In this document: one piece after another, positions 37,908 through 47,106 of the stretch
How the letters are laid out: every line of letters starts with the position of its first letter
How positions within the stretch are numbered: position 1 is the stretch's first letter
From: Bifidobacterium sp. N4G05
GTDB lineage: Bacteria; Actinomycetota; Actinomycetes; Actinomycetales; Bifidobacteriaceae
Reading direction: 5' to 3'
NCBI RefSeq assembly: GCF_002742445.1
Contig: NZ_NJNQ01000005.1
Coordinates: 62,001 to 126,000, forward strand
Length of the DNA: 64,000 nucleotides
Made by a program: the position numbers and the translations under genes
Notes under the pieces: model-generated
Database searches by the model: none
What the model saw: only the letters and a program-made list of their open reading frames with translations
What the model was told of the DNA's origin: nothing

Positions 37908-38497
37908 CGTTGGCGAACGCAAAGGGCGGGGCGGCCAAAACCACCAGCTGCATCTATCTGGCCGCCGTGCTGGCCCGGCGCGGCATCGAGGTGGCAGTCT
38001 ACGACGCGGACCCGCAGTCCAGCGCCAGCCTATGGGCGGCCGCCGCCGAACAGGCGGGAGACCCGCTACCATTCGACGTGCTGCCGGCCAACATGGCCAC
38101 CCTCGCCCACCTGGGCGGCGCCCCGGCCACAAAGGAATGGTCGATCATCGACGCCCCTCCGCAAGGCCCGCTGCTCGACAAGACGCTGGCCGTGGCCGAT
38201 TTCGTCATCCTACCCACCTCGGACTCGCCGATGGATCTCCAGCAGGCATGGGACACGCTCGACCGCGCCCGACATGCCACCAGGGCGGCCCTGCTGCCGG
38301 TGCGCGTCGAGGCGAACACCAACGCCTGGGCCCAGACCCTAGCCACGTTGGAGCAAACCGACACCGCGCGCTTCGACACCTTCATCGCCAAACGACAACC
38401 GATCAAGACCTCGCTCGGCATGAACCCCAAACAACTGTACGAATACCGGGAACTGGCCGACGAACTGACGCGCATCGCCAAGGAGGAACTGGCATGA
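37898..38497 (+). CDS. parA: ParA-family partition ATPase
   Basis: A 199-residue small ParA (plasmid type Ib-like) with deviant Walker A KGGAAKTT (residues 9-16), Walker A' YDADPQ and the switch II segment DAPPQ. It would segregate or stabilise the element when excised. It overlaps the WhiB gene and the downstream ribbon-helix-helix gene (ATGA), forming one tight unit. Its expected ParB partner may be the small downstream gene; the ParB-domain gene at 49533 lies on the opposite strand. Confidence 0.9.
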   Translation: MRVALANAKGGAAKTTSCIYLAAVLARRGIEVAVYDADPQSSASLWAAAAEQAGDPLPFDVLPANMATLAHLGGAPATKEWSIIDAPPQGPLLDKTLAVADFVILPTSDSPMDLQQAWDTLDRARHATRAALLPVRVEANTNAWAQTLATLEQTDTARFDTFIAKRQPIKTSLGMNPKQLYEYRELADELTRIAKEELA

Positions 38498-38745
38498 AAG
38501 GCAACTACCAGCCACTGCCCCGACCCGTGCCCTTCGACAAAGTCCTCGACCAACAGGCCGAAGACAAACAACCCACCGGGAAGAACAACGCCGGCGAACC
38601 GCTGGTCATGCTCTCCCTGCGCCTGCCCGTCCGGCTGAAGAACCGCCTCAAAATCGCCGCCGCCGAACACGGCACGCCATGCAACAGATCCTGCGCCACG
38701 CCATCGAACACGAACTCGACCGACTCGCCAGCAACGACTGAATAA
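38494..38745 (+). pseudogene. Ribbon-helix-helix (ParG/CopG-like) partner of ParA, frameshifted
   Basis: The frame begins MKGNYQPLPRPVPFDKVLDQ and enters an RHH motif (VMLSLRLPVRLKNRLKIAAAEHGT). The natural second helix, MQQILRHAIEHELDRLASND, lies in the -1 frame from 38679 to TGA 38739-38741. The uninterrupted frame instead ends in low-complexity NRSCATPSNTNST at 38745. One base is missing near 38672-38679. If real, this disables the DNA-binding partner of ParA. Confidence 0.7.
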
Positions 38746-39109
38746 GGGACACCGTACATGCCGAGATGCGAGGATTGAGGAATTGATAGTTGCTATGGTA
38801 AAATCCAACTAAATTTGATGGAACACCTGACATGCCAAGGTGGTTCCGAAGCAGGAAGGCCTTAGAGTATTGGTGATTTGAGCAGTGGCGGATTGCATGA
38901 GGAGAGATTCCGCGTGTTCTGCGCATTATCGCGCGTATCTGCCATTGTACCAATCGCAATGCCTGATTCGATGAAGTTCTCGTTAGCATAGCGACTTTCG
39001 GTGCCGTCACGAGGACTGCTTTCTGAATGCAGCTTGGCAATAAATGGCACAGTCCGCCACTTTTCGATAGTCACAGTTTGATTAGTGCACCTTATCGAAA
39101 GAGGCTTCC
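38746..39109. other. Intergenic region between maintenance block and ABC-F cargo
   Basis: No supported gene. GAAAGAGGCTTCC just before 39110 is the ribosome binding site of the ABC-F gene. Base composition drops in GC compared with the parA block, suggesting a module boundary. Confidence 0.45.
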
Positions 39110-40621
39110 ATGAGTCAGATATTGACACTAACCGATATTTCCTACTGCTATCCGGGCGCGCCGGAACCATTGTTCGAACATCTGTCCGCGACATTCGCGG
39201 CCGGCTGGGCCGCAGTGCTGGGAGACAATGGCATTGGCAAGACCACACTGGCCAAACTCGCCTGCGGCATGCTTTCCCCCGATTCGGGGACAGTCTCGCC
39301 GAACCCGTGCAAGATGGCAGTCGCCTACTGTCCGCAACGTACTGATGAAACGCCTACGAATCTGGATGATTTCGCGGCGGATTGGACGGGCGAGACCATC
39401 GCCATCCGCGACGCGCTGAACATCGGCGACGATTGGGCATACCGATACGAGACTCTCTCTGGAGGCGAAGCCAAGCGGCTGCAAATCGCTTGTGCGCTGG
39501 CCGGCGATCCCGACGTGCTGGTGTTGGACGAGCCAACCAATCATGTGGACGGCAGGACGCGCCAAGCCATCACGCAGGCGATGCGTCGGTTCGATGGCAT
39601 AGGCATCGTGATCTCCCATGATGTCGAACTGATCGACGCGACGTGTTCGCGCTGCGTGATGCTGGAGCGCCGACATGCGCGTGGGCGTAACATCACGGCG
39701 GCGAACACCTATCAGGGTGGATATACCCAGGCCGCGCAGCAGATGCGCGACAATCAACGTGCCGATACGGCCGCCATACAGTCCACTCGAAAGGAGCTGC
39801 AACGCATGCAGCGCATCAAGCGGGAGCGGGCGCAGCGTGCGCGCGAACTGGATATGCGGAAGAATCAGGGAATGCGCATCGATATCAAGGACATCGACGC
39901 TCGCAAAGCCCTGAAAAATCTGAAACCGGCTATCGGCACCACTGTCGCACAGACAAGCGCGCAATTCGACGGGCGTATCGCCGCCGCCACCGACAGACTT
40001 GCTCACCTCAGCGAAGCGGCCAAACGCTACGACGGCACCATCTGGATGAACGTCATGCCGAGCTCACGCAGGGAATTGACGCGCATCCCCAACGACCACG
40101 CCATCGCGGACCAACCCGATATGCTGAGCATCGGCCCGCGCGACCGCATCGGCATCAGCGGTCCAAATGGCAGCGGTAAAACCGCATTGATACGACGATT
40201 GATCGAAGCGCTGGAGCGTGATGAAGCGCAGCGGCATTCGGAGAGAATGCCATATCTCTATATTCCCCAAAATTCCAGCGACATGGATATCGCCAACGCA
40301 ATGAACCGCTTGCATGCTTTGACGGACGAGCAACGCGCCATTGTGCTCAGCGCCTACGCCCAACTTAACGCCGACCCCGACAGACTGCTCGCCGGCGGCA
40401 ATCCCTCGCCAGGCGAACTACGCAAACTTCTGTTGTGCCTCGGCATGATTGAACAGCCACAGCTCATCATCATGGATGAGCCGACCAACCACCTCGACCT
40501 GCACTCCAAACAGGCACTTGCTAATACGCTATCCTCCTATGCGGGCGCATTGGTCGCAGTCAGCCATGACGAATGGTTTCTGAATGCCGTCACATCGATT
40601 CGATGGCGATGCGCGTCATGA
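39110..40621 (+). CDS. ABC-F family ATPase, cargo of the element
   Basis: A 503-residue protein with two ABC domains and no membrane part. Domain 1 has GDNGIGKTT, LSGGEAKR and LVLDEPTNHVD; domain 2 has GPNGSGKTA, PSPGELRK (degenerate signature) and LIIMDEPTNHLD. The linker is basic (RKELQRMQRIKRERAQRARELDMRKNQG). The shape resembles ribosome-protection ABC-F proteins of the Lsa/Vga/Msr type, but resistance cannot be claimed from sequence alone. The position on a mobile element is suggestive. Confidence 0.85.
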   Translation: MSQILTLTDISYCYPGAPEPLFEHLSATFAAGWAAVLGDNGIGKTTLAKLACGMLSPDSGTVSPNPCKMAVAYCPQRTDETPTNLDDFAADWTGETIAIRDALNIGDDWAYRYETLSGGEAKRLQIACALAGDPDVLVLDEPTNHVDGRTRQAITQAMRRFDGIGIVISHDVELIDATCSRCVMLERRHARGRNITAANTYQGGYTQAAQQMRDNQRADTAAIQSTRKELQRMQRIKRERAQRARELDMRKNQGMRIDIKDIDARKALKNLKPAIGTTVAQTSAQFDGRIAAATDRLAHLSEAAKRYDGTIWMNVMPSSRRELTRIPNDHAIADQPDMLSIGPRDRIGISGPNGSGKTALIRRLIEALERDEAQRHSERMPYLYIPQNSSDMDIANAMNRLHALTDEQRAIVLSAYAQLNADPDRLLAGGNPSPGELRKLLLCLGMIEQPQLIIMDEPTNHLDLHSKQALANTLSSYAGALVAVSHDEWFLNAVTSIRWRCAS

Positions 40622-40786
40622 CGCTATCTATGAGTTTACGTTCCTTCGTAAGACTTGGATATCGGCAAGACGCATTCCTTTTCGTATGAAGCTGTATCGA
40701 TGGCAATGACCGAGCAAGAGGACACCAGTATGACACGACCGATTATGCCGCGAGCACATGGCAAAAAACTTCACATGGAGGCGAAC

Positions 40787-41305
40787 ATGGCTCATGTTCC
40801 TTCGGCCATCGCAATCACGGCGATGCGACCGGAGGAATATCCGTTGCTCGTCGAGTTCCTGTATCAGGCGATTCATGTATCGCCGGGAACCCCGGCACCG
40901 GACAGGAGCGTTGTCGAGCTGCCGGAATTGCGGCGATATATCGAGGGATTCGGACGGCCCGACGATGCCTGCATGGTTGCTCGCGCCGGACTACCGAACG
41001 GTCCGCAAATCGTGGGTGCCGCATGGGCCAGAATCTTCCCGAACAACTCCGCAGGCTACGGTACCATCGACACGGCAACGCCGGAAGTCTCCATATCCTT
41101 GCTTCCCGACTGGCGGAACCGAGGCATAGGGCACCGCCTGATGACGGCGTTACTGGACCGACTGCGAACCGATGGTCACGCCGCAGCCAGCCTCTCGGTC
41201 CAGCGCACCAACGCCAACGCCCTCCATCTCTACGAGTCGCTTGGCTTCACCATCATTAGCGAACACGACGGTGAACTGGTCATGCGCGTGGCTCTCGCGG
41301 ATTGA
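40787..41305 (+). CDS. GNAT-family N-acetyltransferase
   Basis: A 172-residue acetyltransferase. The acetyl-CoA site is LLPDWRNRGIGHRLM (motif A), preceded by EVSIS and followed by SVQRTNANALHLYESLGF (motif B). The start ATG 40787 follows GGAGGCGAAC; earlier in-frame ATGs lack family homology. The substrate is unknown. It lies 165 bases after the ABC-F gene on the same strand. Confidence 0.88.
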   Translation: MAHVPSAIAITAMRPEEYPLLVEFLYQAIHVSPGTPAPDRSVVELPELRRYIEGFGRPDDACMVARAGLPNGPQIVGAAWARIFPNNSAGYGTIDTATPEVSISLLPDWRNRGIGHRLMTALLDRLRTDGHAAASLSVQRTNANALHLYESLGFTIISEHDGELVMRVALAD

Positions 41306-41654
41306 GGCAGTGTTCCACACATCATCCGCATGGAGCCAGTGCGTAAGCCACCCACTGTGATATGTGCGGCTGCAAGTCCCGCATTCATACAAGCAAACAA
41401 TCTGACATACAGATGCAGTCTATTCCTTATTATGTTTTCGGCTTTGCTCTTGATAAGAGCCAGCACCACCATCCATCCTCGATGAATGTGGGCAGGCTTT
41501 CGCAATGTGCCACATGACGCAACGTGTAGTCGGCGTGAACCGCACCACCGCGCAGGTGTTCACGCATGAAGCTCACGAATGATACGACCTCGAAAAGCTT
41601 TTTGGGAGGCTCGTTCCCAATCTTGTCCTCAGTGTGCAGCCTGTCAGTCTGAAG
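41306..41654. other. Intergenic region between GNAT and HAD genes
   Basis: No gene supported; overlapping short frames on both strands only. It separates two convergent genes. Confidence 0.45.
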
Positions 41655-42302
41655 TCAGCTTTCAACTGGCAAATGTTCAAAGAGACGGGCTAGCGCAGTG
41701 GATAGATCCGCTCCTTCGAAAGCAAAAGTCGCAGCAGCACGTGTCTGCTTGTCCGCGTTGAAGGCAAGCGAGACACCGACGGCTTTGAACAGCGGTAGGT
41801 CAGAACGACTGTCACCAATAGCGATGCAATTCGAAGCTTCAACTCCCAAGCATTCACATTGCTGCCTCATGAATGTTACTTTGGTTTGTTCATCGGCATA
41901 TGCCGCTGTTTTACCAATAAACACGCCATCCTTGACAGCAAGTTCTGGACCGCACCATGCTTCAAATCCAAATCTCTGCGCAAGGCTCTCGGAAACGACT
42001 GTCCAAGCGCAGGATGCGAGGACTGGCTTGATTCCCCTCGACTTGCATTCCGCAACGGACTGTGCGATTCCTTGCACAAGCGGGAGATCGTTCAACCATC
42101 CGTGAATTTCACTTACCCGATGGCCAGTGTATCCACGAGCATCAATATCGCATACCGTGTCATTTCCGATCTCACCGCGTGCGTATCGATCCTCTGCATC
42201 TCGCATCCTGTCGCCGGTACCCAACCGGTCCGCAATAAATGCGCCAGAGCTAATGCCGTATGTGAGCGTTCCGTCGATATCAAAAAATGCAATTCCCGCC
42301 AT
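41655..42302 (-). CDS. HAD-IB phosphatase (SerB-like)
   Basis: A 215-residue hydrolase. Motif I is FFDIDGTLT (residues 6-14), motif II LASCAW, motif III Lys in KVTFMRQQ and motif IV AIGDSRSDLPLF. Cap and length fit the HAD-IB group that includes phosphoserine phosphatase. It is a monocistronic minus-strand cargo gene within the element. Confidence 0.87.
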   Translation of the reverse strand: MAGIAFFDIDGTLTYGISSGAFIADRLGTGDRMRDAEDRYARGEIGNDTVCDIDARGYTGHRVSEIHGWLNDLPLVQGIAQSVAECKSRGIKPVLASCAWTVVSESLAQRFGFEAWCGPELAVKDGVFIGKTAAYADEQTKVTFMRQQCECLGVEASNCIAIGDSRSDLPLFKAVGVSLAFNADKQTRAAATFAFEGADLSTALARLFEHLPVES

Positions 42303-42523
42303 TCATCCCTCTTCATTTACTGGTTCAGCCCGAACCTCCAGCCGGTAACTAAGCCAATAGCGTATCAAAAGGCACACATATCAGAAAAGAAAGGCAGATA
42401 GTCCCATTAAACCGTTTCATGCGATTGCAGTTGTCCGCCGCTGGCTACGGCTGGCAGGGGGAAGCTGGGAAAGGCGTCCCGGCGGAAGGCCCGCCGGTGC
42501 GTTCTTCTTCCAGGGACAAGGAA

Positions 42524-42556
42524 GGATGCGGGCGGCCGTGAATGGTCGCCCGCATT
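42524..42556 (+). terminator. Hairpin just upstream of the adhesin gene
   Basis: ATGCGGGCG pairs with CGCCCGCAT, then TTTTCC. It lies 35 bases before the adhesin start, so it either ends a lost upstream gene or acts in the adhesin leader. Confidence 0.6.
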
Positions 42557-42590
42557 TTCCGTATCCGTGTGAAACGGGAGGGAGCGCATC

Positions 42591-45500
42591 ATGGGGCGCT
42601 TCCGACTGAAAGGACGGATACGTATGCCAGGTGGGAAGAAGAGCAGGCGCACGATGCTGATGGCTGCCCTGACCGCAGGGGCGTTGGCCTTGGGATATCT
42701 GGCGCCAGCCGCGTTCGCCGAGGGCGGTGGTGGCGGTTCCGGCGGGCAGGTTCCATCGCAGACCGCCGACGCGCATTGGATCTACAAGGATTCCTGGCCC
42801 GCCACTCTGGAGGGCATGAAGCAGGCGATACGTGATTCGGGCACCACCCTGTCTTCCGATTTGGAGGATGGGTCGAATCAGTTCGTGGATATGAATGCCA
42901 TCCTTGCCGACGCGATCTCGGAGTGCAAGGCCTCATACACCGGGGAGGGTGACGCGGAATGCCGGATGGTCGCTGTCGGCTACGCGCGCCTCGGCAACGG
43001 CGTGTTCAGCGGTTCCTATGTCAGTTCGAACGCGCGTCAGCGTTGGGAGTCCCAATGGGCCGCCGAAGGGCGCGGCACCTACCAGTACCAAGGCCAGTCG
43101 TACACGACCGGCACCACGTGGACCGATCGGCTTGGCGTGCGTTCGGTGGATAGCCTGGTGCAGGATTCCATCAACGCCAATCCCGATGCCTCGTTCCGTG
43201 TGGTCGTGCTGGCCAAGAACCAGCCGCCCGTCGATTATCCGTTGACCGTCACCACCTCGCACCGCCAGCAGACCGACATGCAGGTCGGCTCGACCACGCC
43301 GGTCGGCGACACCATCCACGCGAACAACGGCGGCTCGTCGATCAAGGAGACCCTGCACGGCACCGCGATCGTGCACTACGATGGCGGCCCCTACACGCCG
43401 ACGGGCAGCGTGAGCAAGCCGATCAGCTTCGCCAACAGCGGCGACACCGTGATCGACAACCTGGCCTCGCCGGGTGATTTCGGCATGGATTCCTGGGCCG
43501 AGGGCACATATTGGATCGACATCCAAGTGCCCAGGCAGGGAAGCATGCAGGCGGCCGTGGACACCACGGACCGGGATCCGGCGGAGACCTGGAAGGTCAG
43601 CGCCGTGCCGCCGGCCGATCCGGTCAAAAGCATCGAGGAAGGCGTCAGCGCCGACCGAATGACCAACCGCACCACCATCACGTATGGGACCGGCCGGGGC
43701 GGTTACGAGCTGAGTTTCAGGGACGTGATCGAACCCAACGGCGTCGATTACACGGTGGACGGCTTCACGCTCGTGGACGCCACCGACAACAATCGCGATG
43801 TCTCCAACGAGTTCGAGATCGGTTGGGACCGCGCATCGAACACGGTCAGCGCGGTCCGTTCGGCCGACAAGGGCATGATGCCGTTCGACCACGAGTATGT
43901 GTTCGGCTTCGATGTGACCGTCAGCCTGCCATCCGATTACCAGAACATCAGCGACCATGCGTGGGGCAAGTGGAACCAGCTGCCCGAGGCCGACGCGGGA
44001 GAACGCGAGTTCGACACCTGGCGTCCCAATCCCGACAAAAGCTGGATCATGCTCGACACTAATGGCAAGTGGCAGGCCGTGATCGACCCCGACCGCACCA
44101 ACCAGACCGGCGGCGACGGCAAGGTGTTCCTCCACGGAGACCGCGTGGCCTCCGTGGTCAACGGCACCGTGCCGGCGAACCTGATCCAGGCTCCGCAGAC
44201 GCTCACCTTGGTCGATGATTGGACAGCCGCCGATTACCTGTTCGACGCCGATGAAGCGGCGAACGTCCGAGTGTACGAGGCGGACGCGGGCACCGATCGT
44301 GCCAGCAGCGTGAGCGACATCGCCAACCGTGGCCGTGACATCACCGACCAGTGGGACATCACGTTCGATGGCACCGTAGTCACCGCCACGACCAAGGCCT
44401 CCTACCTGACCGGGTTGAAGGACTTGGAGAAGGCCAGGCAGATCACGATGCTCGTGCCCGGCCGCGCGAACTACGCCAACGGGGCCGGGGCGGGCCAGGT
44501 GCGCGATGACTTCGGCATCGAAGCGGACGACGAGATCACGTTCTGCACCGCCGGCAAGAACGGCGCGGAGCTGACCAACGCCGGCTCGCAGACCATCAAC
44601 ACCCACACGGTCGAGACCAACGAGCCGAAGGTCTGCGGTTACGTGCCGCCCGTGGTCAAAGATGTGGTCGGGGAATCCTCCCAAGGCGGCGGCCAGGACA
44701 GCGTGGACGGCAAGATCGTCTTCCCCGGCCAGCGTCTCGAATACCGTCTGGAGACCCAGCCGCATTTGCCCGACAGTCTTGCCTACACCATTGTCGAGGT
44801 GGCGGTCACCGACACGTATGACGAGCACTTCCAGCCGGACAAGCAGACCCTGGAGGTCACCGACCTGACCACCGGCAAGTTCATCCCCAAGAGCCAGTAC
44901 CGCAGCGAGTGGAACGACGCGAACCATGCCGTGCGTCTCGTGTTCGCCGACGACTATGTGCGGGCGAACTGGCTGGCGGGCACGAATCCCAGAATCATCA
45001 TCAGATTCGAGGGCGTCGTGGCCGAGGACGCTCCGGCCGACACCGTGGTTGACAACCAGTGGGCGTTGACCTTGAACAACTCGGTCACACCAAGCAACAA
45101 GGTGTGGAACGATCCGCCCGACTTCCAGCCGGGCAAGGAGGACACCCAGGCCGACCCGTCCATTTCGATCGACGGCAAGACCGCGTTGCTTGGAGACCGC
45201 ATCTACTATCGGATCGACCTCGATGCCAAGCAGACGAACCATGCCTACAAGGTGTGGCGGCTGGGCATGGTCGATGACTGGGACGACGAATACCTCGAAC
45301 TCGACGAGAGCCACATCACCGTGACCGACAAGGCCAACGGCAGGGATGTGACCGACCGGTTCAACATCCAGGCCATCGACGGCGTGGCATACGTGTTCGC
45401 CAAAACCGTTGACACCGAGGTTCCGGCGACGGGAGAGACCATCAAGGGCGACCCCCAGCCAGCCGATCTCAAGATCTACGCCGCACTTGGCGACAAGGAC

Positions 45501-46952
45501 CACGACCCGTTGAAGGACCCGGCCATCGACCAGTCGCTTCTGGGCACCTCGTATGAGGTCACGCTGCCGATGACCGTCATCAAGGTCACCGACGATTACG
45601 TGGTCACGAACACGGCCACCCAGCTGGTCAACGACGTGCGCAAGGACACCAACCAGGTTTCCAACCCCTTGAAGCCGATCAACCCGGCCAAGGATGTCGT
45701 GGTCAAGGTGGACGGGCAGAACGTGGATGGCAAGAGCATCTATCTCAACAGCCTGTTCCTCTACCGGCTCGACAGCTCCACGCTGCCGCCCGACCGCGCC
45801 TACCCGCAGATCTCCGACTGGTCCATCAGCGACCCGCTCGACACCCGGTACGACAAGTTCACCGGCCAATGGGCCGTCTACGCCGCCTGCGACCTCATCA
45901 AGGACGACGAGACCCTGGCCGAGCGGGGCGAACGCATCGCCGGCTCCGACTTCGACGCCAGCCGTTTCGGCGGAGAACTCTTCGAGCTCGCCACCGACGA
46001 GCGCGGCGTGGTCACCGTGCGTGCCACGGAGCTGATGCTTGGACTCGTGTCGGCCGACACCGAGCATGAGCAGGCGTGGACCGCGTTCATCCAATGCCAG
46101 CGCATCGCCGTGGGCGGTCCCGTGGCCAACCAGTTCACCGAGACCATCAACGGGGTCGAACGGCCCTCGAACACCGTCACCACGCACACGCCCGACATGA
46201 CGCCCCGGCTCACCATCGAGAAATGGGACGAGCAATCCGGCTGGCCCGACGGCGACCGTGACACCGTTGACGAGGCGCTGAACATGAACGGGAGCGACAC
46301 TCGCATCGTGTTCACCATCACCAACGCATCGCCCACCGACCCTGACACCGGAGACGGCCCTTGGTTCAAGGCGAGCGAGCTGAGCCTCACCGACCAGCTC
46401 GTCGCCGGCGACGGCCAGATCGGCGAGTTCGAGTATCCCGATGACTGGCAGACGCTGATCCTCAAGCCCGGAGACAGCGCGGAGGTCAAGGCCACCCTCA
46501 GTGGCGTGAGCGAGCATCACACCGACCGCGCCATCGTCACCGGTGTGCCGCTCGTCCAATGCGTCGTCTCCGACCCCGACCCCTTCGACGGCAAAGACGA
46601 GGAGAAACTGCCCGAGGACGCGGTGGAGATCGACGGGCGAACCCTGTGCGCGGACACCACCGTGACCAGCAACACCGACGACTGGAACGGCTACCAGCCC
46701 AAGGACAATCTGGCGACCACCGGCACCAACATCGCCGGCCTCATCGCCGTCATCCTCGTCCTCGCGCTCCTCGGCACCGGTGCAACCGCCGCGATCCGCC
46801 TCACCCGCGCCAACGGCCGCCACACCGGGCACGAGAACGACGCGAATGATGATGGCGCTGGCCGTGATGGCAGTCCCAATGGAGATGGCCCCGAGCCGGA
46901 CTTCGCCCAACTCGTCACCACTATCAATTCCAAGGAGCCGCCCATGAACTAA
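42591..46952 (+). CDS. Large surface adhesin with repeated isopeptide-type domains
   Basis: A 1453-residue secreted protein with a signal peptide (KKSRRTMLMAALTAGALALG..., cleavage after AFA43). A unique N-terminal region (about 60-330) is followed by at least four related beta-domains, each opening with a D-(G)-K/R...L-GDR-like pattern (FLHGDRVASVV, VFPGQRLEYRL, ALLGDRIYYRI, IYLNSLFLYRL), as in the stalk of antigen I/II and SspB-type adhesins. LATTG (1374-1378) precedes a membrane helix, then a ~50-residue acidic tail, so it is not a classical sortase signal. Such proteins often mediate aggregation during conjugation. Start ATG 42591 after GGGAGGGAG; ATG 42624 is possible. Confidence 0.82.
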   Translation: MGRFRLKGRIRMPGGKKSRRTMLMAALTAGALALGYLAPAAFAEGGGGGSGGQVPSQTADAHWIYKDSWPATLEGMKQAIRDSGTTLSSDLEDGSNQFVDMNAILADAISECKASYTGEGDAECRMVAVGYARLGNGVFSGSYVSSNARQRWESQWAAEGRGTYQYQGQSYTTGTTWTDRLGVRSVDSLVQDSINANPDASFRVVVLAKNQPPVDYPLTVTTSHRQQTDMQVGSTTPVGDTIHANNGGSSIKETLHGTAIVHYDGGPYTPTGSVSKPISFANSGDTVIDNLASPGDFGMDSWAEGTYWIDIQVPRQGSMQAAVDTTDRDPAETWKVSAVPPADPVKSIEEGVSADRMTNRTTITYGTGRGGYELSFRDVIEPNGVDYTVDGFTLVDATDNNRDVSNEFEIGWDRASNTVSAVRSADKGMMPFDHEYVFGFDVTVSLPSDYQNISDHAWGKWNQLPEADAGEREFDTWRPNPDKSWIMLDTNGKWQAVIDPDRTNQTGGDGKVFLHGDRVASVVNGTVPANLIQAPQTLTLVDDWTAADYLFDADEAANVRVYEADAGTDRASSVSDIANRGRDITDQWDITFDGTVVTATTKASYLTGLKDLEKARQITMLVPGRANYANGAGAGQVRDDFGIEADDEITFCTAGKNGAELTNAGSQTINTHTVETNEPKVCGYVPPVVKDVVGESSQGGGQDSVDGKIVFPGQRLEYRLETQPHLPDSLAYTIVEVAVTDTYDEHFQPDKQTLEVTDLTTGKFIPKSQYRSEWNDANHAVRLVFADDYVRANWLAGTNPRIIIRFEGVVAEDAPADTVVDNQWALTLNNSVTPSNKVWNDPPDFQPGKEDTQADPSISIDGKTALLGDRIYYRIDLDAKQTNHAYKVWRLGMVDDWDDEYLELDESHITVTDKANGRDVTDRFNIQAIDGVAYVFAKTVDTEVPATGETIKGDPQPADLKIYAALGDKDHDPLKDPAIDQSLLGTSYEVTLPMTVIKVTDDYVVTNTATQLVNDVRKDTNQVSNPLKPINPAKDVVVKVDGQNVDGKSIYLNSLFLYRLDSSTLPPDRAYPQISDWSISDPLDTRYDKFTGQWAVYAACDLIKDDETLAERGERIAGSDFDASRFGGELFELATDERGVVTVRATELMLGLVSADTEHEQAWTAFIQCQRIAVGGPVANQFTETINGVERPSNTVTTHTPDMTPRLTIEKWDEQSGWPDGDRDTVDEALNMNGSDTRIVFTITNASPTDPDTGDGPWFKASELSLTDQLVAGDGQIGEFEYPDDWQTLILKPGDSAEVKATLSGVSEHHTDRAIVTGVPLVQCVVSDPDPFDGKDEEKLPEDAVEIDGRTLCADTTVTSNTDDWNGYQPKDNLATTGTNIAGLIAVILVLALLGTGATAAIRLTRANGRHTGHENDANDDGAGRDGSPNGDGPEPDFAQLVTTINSKEPPMN

Positions 46953-47054
46953 TAACAACCACCCATCTGCTGCTTAGAGCCAACTTTCGTATTCCAGTTG
47001 GCAGTTAGACGGTGATACCATGCAACTGTCCCGGCAAAACGGGGCAGTGCATAC

Positions 47055-47087
47055 TAGGCCCGCAGGCGTAGTCCTGCGGGCCTATTT
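47055..47087 (+). terminator. Terminator of the adhesin gene
   Basis: TAGGCCCGCAGG pairs perfectly with CCTGCGGGCCTA around CGTAGT, then TTT. Confidence 0.88.
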
Positions 47088-47106
47088 CGTCTGTTCCCCA
47101 TCGGCT

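Noticed and set aside
42933..46958. A 1341-codon open frame antisense to the adhesin gene
   Set aside because: It is the long antisense shadow expected of GC-rich coding sequence with third-position bias. The sense frame has a signal peptide, repeated domains and a ribosome binding site; the antisense product is low-complexity Val/Gly/His/Arg.
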